Assembly (NCBI GenBank): GCA_004173455.1
Contig: SECL01000018.1
Coordinates: 1 to 62,622, forward strand
Direction of reading: 5' to 3'
Origin: Moraxellaceae bacterium
GTDB taxonomy: Bacteria; Pseudomonadota; Gammaproteobacteria; Pseudomonadales; Moraxellaceae
Length of the DNA stretch: 62,622 bases
The translations under genes and the position numbers were made by a program. Below the pieces are notes generated by a model that saw only the letters and a program-made list of their open reading frames with translations, searched no databases and was not told the origin of the DNA. This document shows, piece by piece, positions 55,351 to 62,622 of the stretch (position 1 is its first letter; each line of letters opens with the position of its first letter).

Positions 55351-55941
55351 ATGACCTTTACTATTTCCGCGATTGTTACTGCGCAACAGGAGATTAAAAA
55401 AAGCCGCTTTACTGCCATTGCTGCGCTTGTTAGCTCGGTTGAACAGGCACAAAAATTTCTGGCGCAGCAGTATGATGCCACGACCACCCATCAATGCTGG
55501 GCATGGAAAATCAATGGCCAAAGCCGGATCAACGATGATGGAGAACCAAGCGGCACAGCGGGTAGGCCGATTTTGGCGGTGATTGAAGGCCAGCAACTGG
55601 ATAATGTTATCGTGCTGGTCAATCGCTGGTATGGCGGCGTCAAGCTGGGTATTGGTGGGCTGGTGCGTGCCTATGCTGGCACGGCGCAACTTTGCTTGCA
55701 ACTGGCGACCAAGATAGAGCGAGTAAATACCTTACAGGTTGAGTGCTTTGTAAATTTTTCAGAATGGGCACGGGTAGAGCATTACCTAAAAAGCCATCAG
55801 ATAAAAATTGTGCAGCAGTCTTATGGCGCGCACGGTATTGAGCTTGAAATGAATATTGCAGCGGCATTAATGGATGAGTTCAATGACTGGTTACAGGCCA
55901 TCACTGCCGGACGGGAAAGTTTAAAGATTCAAAAAGACTAG
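55351..55941 (+). CDS. YigZ/IMPACT-family protein
   Basis: Members of this family are linked to translation regulation in eukaryotes (IMPACT/YIH1); the bacterial role is unclear. The 196 residues have the conserved DDGEPSGTAGRPIL near residue 64, followed by VNRWYGGVKLGIGGLVRAYAG, and a C-terminal DUF1949-like alpha/beta domain. The start is ATG 55351. Confidence 0.9.
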   Translation: MTFTISAIVTAQQEIKKSRFTAIAALVSSVEQAQKFLAQQYDATTTHQCWAWKINGQSRINDDGEPSGTAGRPILAVIEGQQLDNVIVLVNRWYGGVKLGIGGLVRAYAGTAQLCLQLATKIERVNTLQVECFVNFSEWARVEHYLKSHQIKIVQQSYGAHGIELEMNIAAALMDEFNDWLQAITAGRESLKIQKD

Positions 55942-56066
55942 AAATCATTCATAAATAGCGCAGCAACTTATAGATAACTGATGCAAATGCGCTATTTACT
56001 GATCAAAGATAATTGCAAAAAATATTGAACAATTAAAAATGTAATGACACTAGAATTACACTTTGG

Positions 56067-56822
56067 CTAGGTTGGGCAGATAGAGCTATTGTGGGTATGA
56101 TCCGGCCCCCATGTTCGAAAACCCTGCGTATCAATATGAATCTGGCCACTGGCATACACGCCAAGCCCCATATTTAGACGCTGGCCGTTGTCTTGCCAGT
56201 ATTTGCAAAGCTGGTCTTTGGCACGGGCAATTTTTTCCAGCTCACCAATATCCGGGTTTTCACTACCAATCCGAAAATCCAGTGCCGAGTTCAGCACATG
56301 TTTGCTGCCGGGACTGCCATTGGCACATTGGTTAAGCTCGGCATCGCGATACACCGAAGTCACTTCAATATCATCCAGAATTTTTTGATCCTGCAATTGT
56401 TGCAGCACTTTGAGCGTGGGTAATAAATTATCCCATAGTTCACTGGCCGGTACGTCATACGGCTCGCGGCCACAACGCTCCCAGTCACGCGCACTTTTGA
56501 GTAGCTCAAACATCGGCGCTGCGCGGCTGGCATCATGCCGAATCAGGTAATTATGATAGCGATTGACCTGTTGCTGATGCGAGCCCTGGCTGAGCCACTG
56601 GTTATAGCCAAACGGCGGCGCACGATGCCAGTGTGCATTTTGTTGAATAATCAGTTCAGGGGGTAGTTTATTTAGTTTTAGTGGCTGGGTAGGTCGAATG
56701 ACTTGTGTGTGTACCACTGGTTTTTTGGCAGGGGGATTGATACAGCTACCTAATAACGGCATCAAGGATAACAGGAATAACCAGCGAATTTGCAAGTAAC
56801 CTACCTTGGTTGGCTGTAGCAT
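56067..56822 (-). CDS. M15-family peptidase-like lipoprotein (Peptidase_M15_3 type)
   Basis: The N-terminus has a hydrophobic signal and a lipobox LLGSC (Cys at about 27). The C-terminal 120 residues carry the M15-type zinc signature: EVTSVYRDAELNQC, GSKHVLNSALDFRI (H and D ligands) and GQIHIDTQGFRTWG (H ligand). Such proteins act as peptidoglycan L,D- or D,D-carboxypeptidases or amidases. Anchoring in the envelope fits cell-wall turnover. It has 251 residues and no obvious operon partner. Confidence 0.82.
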   Translation of the reverse strand: MLQPTKVGYLQIRWLFLLSLMPLLGSCINPPAKKPVVHTQVIRPTQPLKLNKLPPELIIQQNAHWHRAPPFGYNQWLSQGSHQQQVNRYHNYLIRHDASRAAPMFELLKSARDWERCGREPYDVPASELWDNLLPTLKVLQQLQDQKILDDIEVTSVYRDAELNQCANGSPGSKHVLNSALDFRIGSENPDIGELEKIARAKDQLCKYWQDNGQRLNMGLGVYASGQIHIDTQGFRTWGPDHTHNSSICPT

Positions 56823-56954
56823 TCTTACTCCTTCACATAAAATGATAAACGGCCGACTATGTTATATAGTAACAATTAAGTCACTTTACAAGCTGCGGTT
56901 TCACCGGAATTTTGTAAAAAACAATTCATAATGTGTGGGAATATTGGAAACAAC

Positions 56955-56978
56955 AAAAAAGCCCGCGAGGGCGAGCTT
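56955..56978 (-). terminator. fdxA terminator
   Basis: On the minus strand AAGCTCGC and GCGGGCTT pair (one G-U) around CCTC, followed by a T run. It lies about 47 bp after the fdxA stop. Confidence 0.75.
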
Positions 56979-57024
56979 TCAAGTTATGGCAGAAATCACG
57001 TCATATATTAGATATATGCTGGAT

Positions 57025-57348
57025 TTAGCGTTCCAGATATTGCAGCTTGTCTGGCTTACCATTCCATTCTTCACGATCATCCGGCTGATCGCCAATCTGG
57101 GTAATATTAGGCCATTTTTGTGACAGCTCAGTGTTGATCTCAAGAAACGCTTCCTGACCGGCTGGCAGCTCATCTTCGGAAAAAATGGCATTGGCAGGGC
57201 ACTCTGGTTCACACAGGGCGCAGTCAATACATTCATCCGGATTGATCACCAGAAAATTAGGGCCTTCATAGAAACAATCGACTGGGCAAACTTCAACGCA
57301 GTCCTGATATTTACATTTAATACAGTTTTCGGTGACAACAAAGGTCAT
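57025..57348 (-). CDS. fdxA: 7Fe ferredoxin (FdxA type)
   Basis: A 107-residue ferredoxin with a [3Fe-4S] and a [4Fe-4S] cluster. [25 protein letters not shown] and the second set [18 protein letters not shown] supply the ligands; the C-terminal tail is as in Azotobacter/Pseudomonas FdxA. I use the ATG ending at 57348 and not the in-frame codon 11 residues upstream. It lies downstream of mutS, a frequent arrangement in Moraxellaceae. Confidence 0.93.
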   Translation of the reverse strand: MTFVVTENCIKCKYQDCVEVCPVDCFYEGPNFLVINPDECIDCALCEPECPANAIFSEDELPAGQEAFLEINTELSQKWPNITQIGDQPDDREEWNGKPDKLQYLER

Positions 57349-57510
57349 GGCGACAGCTACCCTACAACATGATGTTAGCAATTGGCGGCTATTTTAGGCG
57401 CTTTTGCCTGCCAGTAACAATTCCTTTTAGTGATATTATTTATAGATAACACCGCTTAAGCCTTAAATTTCAATAAAATCAATAGATAAGTCTATTTGAT
57501 CATTATATTT

Positions 57511-60189
57511 TCATGCTGTAAGTTGCTGTTTTAACGCATACAACAGCTCAAGCGCTTGCCGCGGCGTCAAGTTATCGACGTCAGTGTGTTGCAGTTGCTG
57601 CAATACCGGTGAGGGTTTTTCCACTTCGATGATCTGGATTTGCGGCTCGATGATAATCTGTTGTGATGCGATATCCAAGTCAGTAGCCAGATCACTGGAA
57701 ATGTCAGTATCAAAATCAAACAGGTCATTTTGATGTGCTGTGCCAATATATTTGCTTTGCTGGCGTTCCAGTATTTTCAGGCGTTGCTGGGCTTCTTTTA
57801 ATACCGAGAGCGGAATACCAGCCAGTTTGGCCACCTGTATACCATGGCTTTGGTTGGCCGCACCGCTGCGCACCTGGTGCAATAAAATTAGGTCACCATT
57901 CATTTCCTTGGCCGCCACATGATAGTTGTCAATCCCGGCCTGCTGACCCAGTTCCGTCAGCTCGAAATAATGGGTGGCAAACAGGCACAGACACTGAATG
58001 CGCTTGGCCAAATCCAGCACGCAAGCCCACGCCAGCGACAAGCCATCATAAGTGCTGGTGCCGCGACCTACTTCGTCCATCAGTATTAGTGAATGGCTGG
58101 TGGCATGATGCAGAATTTGCGCGGTTTCGGTCATTTCCACCATAAAGGTTGACTTGCCGCTGGATAGGTCATCGGCTGAGCCAATCCGGGTAAAAATCCG
58201 GTCAATCGGGCCAAGTCGGGCTTGTTTGGCGGGCACAAAGCTGCCGCAATAGGCCAGAATGCAAATGAGTGCAGTTTGCCGCATATAGGTCGATTTGCCG
58301 CCCATATTGGGGCCGGTAATTAAGGCCAGCCGGTGTTTTTCATTTAAATTGACATCATTAGGGGTAAACGATGCTTTGATCAAGGACTCTACTACCGGAT
58401 GGCGTCCGGCCTGAATATCAATGCCGCATTCAGGTTGAAAACTCGGCCGTGTCCACTGGCGGTTGCGCGCCTGTGCCGCCCAGTTGGCCAATACATCCAG
58501 CTCGGCCACTGCCGCACTCATACCTTGTAGCGCAGCCAGCTCCTGACGTAGAGTGTTCAGCAGTTGATCAAATAACTGTTTTTCGCGGTTTAAGGCACGT
58601 GATTCACTGGACAGCACTTTGTCCTCAAAGGTTTTAAGCTCTGGCGTAATGTAACGCTCAACATTTTTTAAGGTTTGCCGACGAATAAAATGCGCGGGCG
58701 CTGATTCACTTTGCGCGCGGGTCAATTCAATGTAATAACCACTCACTCGGTTGTAGCCAATTTTTAGTTTGGCAATACCGGTGTTTTCCCGTTCGCGCTG
58801 TTCCATGTCCAGCAAAAACTGGTTGGCGTGGTCACGAATCTGGCGTAGTTCATCCAGTTCGTGATCAAAACCGAACGCAATCACGCCACCTTCACGCAGC
58901 AGCACTGGCGGGATTTCAACCACGGCCTGTTTGAGCAAGTCAAACACATGGTTAAAACTGCCCAACTGATTGGCCAATTGATGAAGTACCAGACTTTTTT
59001 GGTGCAGGGCAGGATGCAGGGTGTGATGCACAAAAGGCAACTGGGCGCAGGCTTGGCGCAGCATCACCAGATCACGCGGACGGGCAGTATTGAGGGCAAT
59101 ACGTCCCAGTACCCGTTCAATATCGCCAATGCTGGACAGCGCCACGCGGATGGCTTCTTCATGATAACCTTTTAAGATGTCGTCAATGGCATCTTGCCGC
59201 TGTTCCAGTAGCTTGGTATCACGCAGTGGCTGCATCAGGTGGCGGGCCAGCAGGCGTGAACCCATCACGGTTTGGCAACGGTCGACCAGTTTAAGCAGGG
59301 ACGTGCCATGCTCAAACAGGGACTCGGTAATTTCCAGATTGCGCCGGGTAACCGGATCAAGCGCAATAAAGGCATCCATGCTTTCTACGCGAATGCGCTG
59401 AATGTGTGGCAGGCTGGTTTTTTGGGTTTCACTGGCATAATGCAGCAGGGCCGCCGCCGCCGCCTGAGCCAGTTTTAAATGCTCAACGCCAAATCCGGCC
59501 AGCGTACTCACCTTAAATTGTCGGCATAACACATCGGCAGCATTGCCGAGATGAAAATCCACATTCGGGCGGCGGGTTAAAGGCGTTTCAATATCCTGAC
59601 GCAATTGTTTAACCGTGGCGGTATTTTCAACATCTTCACTAATTAAAATTTCGGCTGGGGCCAGACGGCCCAGTTCAATGCCAAGTCGCAAATAATCCAG
59701 TGGCATTTCCTGTACCAGAAACTGGCCGGAGCTCAGCTCAAGCACCGCAATGCCTACTTTATCCTTATCAAAACTCAAAGCAGCCAGACTGGCACTTTGA
59801 TGACTGGGCAACAGTGCGTCATCAGTTAATGTACCCGGTGTTAAAATCCGGACAACTTTTCGTTCAACCGGTCCTTTACCGGTAACTTCTCCCACCTGCT
59901 CACAAATTGCGACCGTTTCACCAGCTTTAACCAGCCGGGCCAGATAGCCTTCTGCGGCATGATAAGGTACACCAGCCATGGGAATTGGCTCGCCATTGCT
60001 TTTGCCACGATGGGTCAGGGTAATACCCAGCAACTTGACTGCGCGGTGTGCATCCTTAAAAAACAACTCATAAAAGTCACCCATGCGATAAAATACCAGT
60101 GCATGCGCGTATTGCTGTTTGACGTTGAGGTATTGCTGCATCATTGGTGTGTGTGAAGAAAAGTCAGGCTTGATATCATTAGCGTTCAT
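57511..60189 (-). CDS. mutS: DNA mismatch repair protein MutS
   Basis: MutS recognises mismatches and small loops and recruits MutL. The mismatch-binding Phe-x-Glu lies in [11 protein letters not shown] near residue 30, followed by the connector and lever domains. The ATPase domain has Walker [15 protein letters not shown] near 620 and the Walker B region [19 protein letters not shown] 60187-60189 gives 892 residues, slightly longer than E. coli (853), with a longer acidic linker before the C-terminal tetramerisation segment [16 protein letters not shown]. It is the last chromosomal-type gene before the integrase. Confidence 0.97.
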   Translation of the reverse strand: MNANDIKPDFSSHTPMMQQYLNVKQQYAHALVFYRMGDFYELFFKDAHRAVKLLGITLTHRGKSNGEPIPMAGVPYHAAEGYLARLVKAGETVAICEQVGEVTGKGPVERKVVRILTPGTLTDDALLPSHQSASLAALSFDKDKVGIAVLELSSGQFLVQEMPLDYLRLGIELGRLAPAEILISEDVENTATVKQLRQDIETPLTRRPNVDFHLGNAADVLCRQFKVSTLAGFGVEHLKLAQAAAAALLHYASETQKTSLPHIQRIRVESMDAFIALDPVTRRNLEITESLFEHGTSLLKLVDRCQTVMGSRLLARHLMQPLRDTKLLEQRQDAIDDILKGYHEEAIRVALSSIGDIERVLGRIALNTARPRDLVMLRQACAQLPFVHHTLHPALHQKSLVLHQLANQLGSFNHVFDLLKQAVVEIPPVLLREGGVIAFGFDHELDELRQIRDHANQFLLDMEQRERENTGIAKLKIGYNRVSGYYIELTRAQSESAPAHFIRRQTLKNVERYITPELKTFEDKVLSSESRALNREKQLFDQLLNTLRQELAALQGMSAAVAELDVLANWAAQARNRQWTRPSFQPECGIDIQAGRHPVVESLIKASFTPNDVNLNEKHRLALITGPNMGGKSTYMRQTALICILAYCGSFVPAKQARLGPIDRIFTRIGSADDLSSGKSTFMVEMTETAQILHHATSHSLILMDEVGRGTSTYDGLSLAWACVLDLAKRIQCLCLFATHYFELTELGQQAGIDNYHVAAKEMNGDLILLHQVRSGAANQSHGIQVAKLAGIPLSVLKEAQQRLKILERQQSKYIGTAHQNDLFDFDTDISSDLATDLDIASQQIIIEPQIQIIEVEKPSPVLQQLQHTDVDNLTPRQALELLYALKQQLTA

Positions 60190-60296
60190 TAGTAATAAAA
60201 CCTTTAAAAACAATAATTTTGATTAAAAAACACATGCAGTGACTTTCCTAGGGTGTCCGATAAAAACCGACTGAATCCGAGCTAATCTACATTAAA

Positions 60297-60320
60297 AGTA
60301 TACCTTTTAGTGTACCTTTT
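60297..60320. repeat. Tandem 12-bp near-repeat upstream of the integrase
   Basis: AGTATACCTTTT and AGTGTACCTTTT lie back to back (11 of 12 identical), about 105 bp before the integrase start. Direct repeats in this position may be integrase arm-type or excisionase sites. Confidence 0.6.
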
Positions 60321-60359
60321 TATAGGTTAAAATTAAGCTATTAGTGTGTGTGAAATTGG

Positions 60360-60379
60360 ACTGACTGCTTTCAGTCAGT
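60360..60379. repeat. Perfect 8-bp inverted repeat upstream of the integrase
   Basis: ACTGACTG and CAGTCAGT flank CTTT, 44 bp before the integrase ATG. It may be a regulatory hairpin, an operator or part of the attachment region. Confidence 0.65.
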
Positions 60380-60422
60380 ATATTTTAACAAATTTGAGCG
60401 TGTTAATAGAAAGGAATATGCA

Positions 60423-61814
60423 ATGGAACAAGAAAAGGAAGATAAAAGCAGTGAACCTAAGGTAGCCTTATCAGCACTTGCTATTAAAAAAATGAAAGCA
60501 GGCGATGCAGATAAAAGTGATATTGGTGAGTACATTGGTTTAAGAGTAACTTGTAGCAAAGCTGGGGCAAAAAGCTTTGTCTATCGCTATCGAAGCCCTA
60601 TTGATAATTCATTAAAAAAGATCACCCTTGGCGCATTTCCTGTTATGTCCCTTGCAGAAGCACGTGTAGAGTTAATGCGTTTAAAGCTCTTACGTGCAAA
60701 TGGAGTTTGTCCGGCTACCCAGTTAAAGCAGGAAAAAGAGCTGGACAAAAAAAGGAAAGAACTACCGACCCAAGTAAAGGATGAGCTTACTGTAAAAGGC
60801 GTAGTCGATTTATATTTGACCAATGTCATTGAGGATCGCATTGTTACTGACTCACGTACTGGTGCCAAAAAGACCGTTAAAGGTGCCAGGGCTGCTAAAG
60901 GCCAGCATGAAGCAAGACGTACATTGTATATGGATGTGATTCCGGTGCTGGGTGAAAGGATAGCAGTGGAGGTTACGCGCAAGAATGTGATTGAGATGAT
61001 AAGAGGAATTATTGAAAGAGGTGCGCATGTACAAGCAGGACGGGTACTTTCTGAATTGAGTGCAGCCTATGAGTATGCGTTAGGGCTTGATTATTTCCCC
61101 GATCATTTTGCTAATCCGGCATTGTTAGCAAAAGCTAGTTTAAAGCAGACCCGTATCAAGCTCACTTCAAATAAACGCACTCGTGTGCTGAATGACAGTG
61201 AGCTTAGACAGGTACTTGTCTGGTTACCCCAATCTGGCTTTTCCGCACATCATAAAGCTATTTTACGCCTCACCTTATGGACAGGTTGCCGTACTGGTGA
61301 GATTTGTGCTGCCGAGTGGAAAGACTTCAATCTCAATGAAGGGACTTGGCATTTAAAAGGTACAAAAAATGGTAGTGAACGTTATGTTCAACTCTCTAGA
61401 CAATGCATTGAATTTTTGAAGTCCCTGCCTGATGTAGGAAGTCCCTATTTGTTTACTTCATATCGAACAGGAAAGCCGATTGCTCAAAAAACAATTACAG
61501 AAGCCAAATGGCTACTAAAAGGAGTGGATCGCTCAAAGAGACATAGTTTTAGAGCAGAGCAACTTTGGCCTATAGATTTGGAAGACTGGAATCCGCATGA
61601 TCTGCGTAGAACGGTACGAACTGGATTATCGCGTTTAGGTTGTCCTGGCGAGGTAGCAGAGGCAGTATTAGGGCATTCCAAGAAAGGAATAGAAGGAACC
61701 TATAATTTGCATGCTTATGAAAAAGAATGTGCAACATGGCTGCAAAAATGGGCTGATTACTTGGATGAGTTGAATATTGAGTCAATCATTCAATTCCCTG
61801 AGAAATTAGGCTGA
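60423..61814 (+). CDS. Tyrosine recombinase/phage-type integrase
   Basis: A 463-residue site-specific recombinase. The N-terminal DUF4102-like arm-binding domain covers YIGLRVTCSKAGAKSFVYRYR and LGAFPVMSLAEARVE. The catalytic residues are visible: Arg in TGCRTGEICAAEW near 290, HDLRRT (His and Arg) near 391-394, His in LGHSKKG near 417, and the nucleophile Tyr in EGTYNLHAY near 426. AAAGGA before ATG 60423 supports the start. It is complete, so it is probably active. It sits immediately beside mutS with no tRNA gene visible, marking the edge of an integrated element that continues past the window. Confidence 0.93.
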   Translation: MEQEKEDKSSEPKVALSALAIKKMKAGDADKSDIGEYIGLRVTCSKAGAKSFVYRYRSPIDNSLKKITLGAFPVMSLAEARVELMRLKLLRANGVCPATQLKQEKELDKKRKELPTQVKDELTVKGVVDLYLTNVIEDRIVTDSRTGAKKTVKGARAAKGQHEARRTLYMDVIPVLGERIAVEVTRKNVIEMIRGIIERGAHVQAGRVLSELSAAYEYALGLDYFPDHFANPALLAKASLKQTRIKLTSNKRTRVLNDSELRQVLVWLPQSGFSAHHKAILRLTLWTGCRTGEICAAEWKDFNLNEGTWHLKGTKNGSERYVQLSRQCIEFLKSLPDVGSPYLFTSYRTGKPIAQKTITEAKWLLKGVDRSKRHSFRAEQLWPIDLEDWNPHDLRRTVRTGLSRLGCPGEVAEAVLGHSKKGIEGTYNLHAYEKECATWLQKWADYLDELNIESIIQFPEKLG

Positions 61815-61868
61815 ATGTCCAGTATTCTTGATTGAGCATGCACTCAATTTAAGAGTTTTTATCCAATC

Positions 61869-62622
61869 TTAGTAAAGTGCTTTCCCATTTTTATCTAACC
61901 GTGCATGCTCGTATTCCTTTGTAATTAATGTTTCAAGCATAATATTGGCTTTAACATTATTAAATTGGGCAAGCCAATCTAACTGCTTTTTAGCTTGTTT
62001 GGTGAGTGGTAAATGATAAGGGTTTTTAACCTTATCGGCGTCTCTAAATTTCTTTTGTTGCCATGCTTTTCTTATTTTATCCAGAAATACTTGTTTATCT
62101 GCTGGCCGCCAATCTGGCTTTGGTAAAGACATTGTATCCAAACTGGCAAGAATTACATCATAAGTCTCTTGATCATTTGCGGGTATATGTACAACAAAAT
62201 TCCCAATACTTTCATTAAATTTACTCAAGTATTCCCAAGCCCAAGTTATCTGTTCATTGTTATTAGGGTCAATCCATTTAGTTTTACTAAGCGGTGTTTT
62301 TGACTCTCGCCAGAGTCTTTGCATCTCAAGCAATAACTCCTTCTTTTTTTCAAGTGAACAAAAACTATCTCTATCTAACATACATATAAATTTATCATAA
62401 TATTGTTCAATCAAAAAATTATACTCTGGTTTGTTTATGCTTAATGACATAAAGTAAGATTTATAATTTGTATAAAGCCATATTATTAGGCGAGTATTAT
62501 TTTTATCAATCCATTTAATATATTCATATTTCAATAGTCTACTATATTCTGCAATGATTTCATCGGTAATTTCTTTTGCTCTACGGTGGTCATTAATAAT
62601 TTTAATAAGATAATCTAATGTA
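61869..62622 (-). CDS. Internally repeated protein of unknown function, N-terminus beyond the window (partial)
   Basis: On the minus strand the frame is open to the window end, so the start is outside. Counting from a TTG at 62534, motif KWID-x-NN-xxx-I-x-W recurs at residues 7-19 and 86-98, and a helical piece L-x-x-(M/I)-(Q/R)-x-x-W at 67-79 and 151-162. A weaker third unit (LPLTKQAKKQLDWL) lies near the end. This gives a period of about 80 residues. The coding sequence is AT-rich, unlike the chromosomal genes. I do not recognise the family. It is convergent with the integrase, 54 bp away, and is probably cargo of the same element. Confidence 0.65.
   Translation of the reverse strand, partial: TLDYLIKIINDHRRAKEITDEIIAEYSRLLKYEYIKWIDKNNTRLIIWLYTNYKSYFMSLSINKPEYNFLIEQYYDKFICMLDRDSFCSLEKKKELLLEMQRLWRESKTPLSKTKWIDPNNNEQITWAWEYLSKFNESIGNFVVHIPANDQETYDVILASLDTMSLPKPDWRPADKQVFLDKIRKAWQQKKFRDADKVKNPYHLPLTKQAKKQLDWLAQFNNVKANIMLETLITKEYEHARLDKNGKALY

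Noticed and set aside
60240-60296. tRNA 3' end or attachment core beside the integrase
   Set aside because: GGGTGTCCGATAAAAACC looked suggestive, but no cloverleaf or matching second copy is visible in the window.

Overview
The window looks like chromosome of a gammaproteobacterium of the family Moraxellaceae (Acinetobacter/Alkanindiges-like). This is inferred from gene order (lepA-lepB-DUF4845-rnc-era-recO-pdxJ, trpG-trpD-trpC, pyrB next to an inactive dihydroorotase homologue, mutS followed by a 7Fe ferredoxin) and from the character of the proteins. G+C looks moderate by eye and was not computed. I saw no rRNA, tRNA or CRISPR array.

Layout. 1-454: a junction where a C-terminal coding fragment abuts a thioesterase that has lost its N-terminus. 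544-7328: translation, secretion, RNA-processing and vitamin B6 housekeeping block. 7459-10776: miaE directly followed by a two-gene McrB/McrC-type restriction system. 10928-16683: L,D-transpeptidase, hemE, a DUF817 membrane protein, an acetyltransferase, folE and an Smr nuclease. 16801-19351: trpGDC on the minus strand. 19534-21288: a TerD-like/HNH fusion protein. 21567-23933: a YbiI-like zinc-finger protein, then a long regulatory region with NtrC-like enhancers and a sigma-54 promoter ahead of glnA. 24131-26503: DUF202, DJ-1/PfpI and a divergent AraC-type regulator. 26569-31700: a complete tripartite efflux operon (EmrA/EmrB/NodT-like) with a divergent LysR regulator. 31907-34837: DUF4124 protein, ubiC, ubiA and a hydrophilic disordered protein. 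35086-41362: secreted lipase-like lipoprotein, glyA, MOSC protein and clpB with a sigma-32-like promoter.

41797-46134 is the most unusual metabolic block: two GNAT-like acyltransferase candidates flank a GH3-family adenylating enzyme, in one apparent operon, followed by an exported protein of unknown function. This resembles a small amide- or ester-forming pathway. 46234-54910: rlmL, two convergent membrane proteins sharing a cold-shock-like N-terminal module, pyrB/pyrC', SRPBCC and hotdog proteins, a DUF2520 Rossmann protein and trmB. 55060-60189: small membrane protein, YigZ, an M15-like peptidase, fdxA and mutS. 60423 to the end: a tyrosine integrase and a partial, internally repeated, AT-rich protein, which look like the edge of an integrated element lying beyond the window.

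The leads most worth following are the acyltransferase-GH3-acyltransferase operon, the TerD-HNH fusion, the McrB with an inserted domain, the shared N-terminal module at 48655/49731, and the repeat protein beside the integrase.
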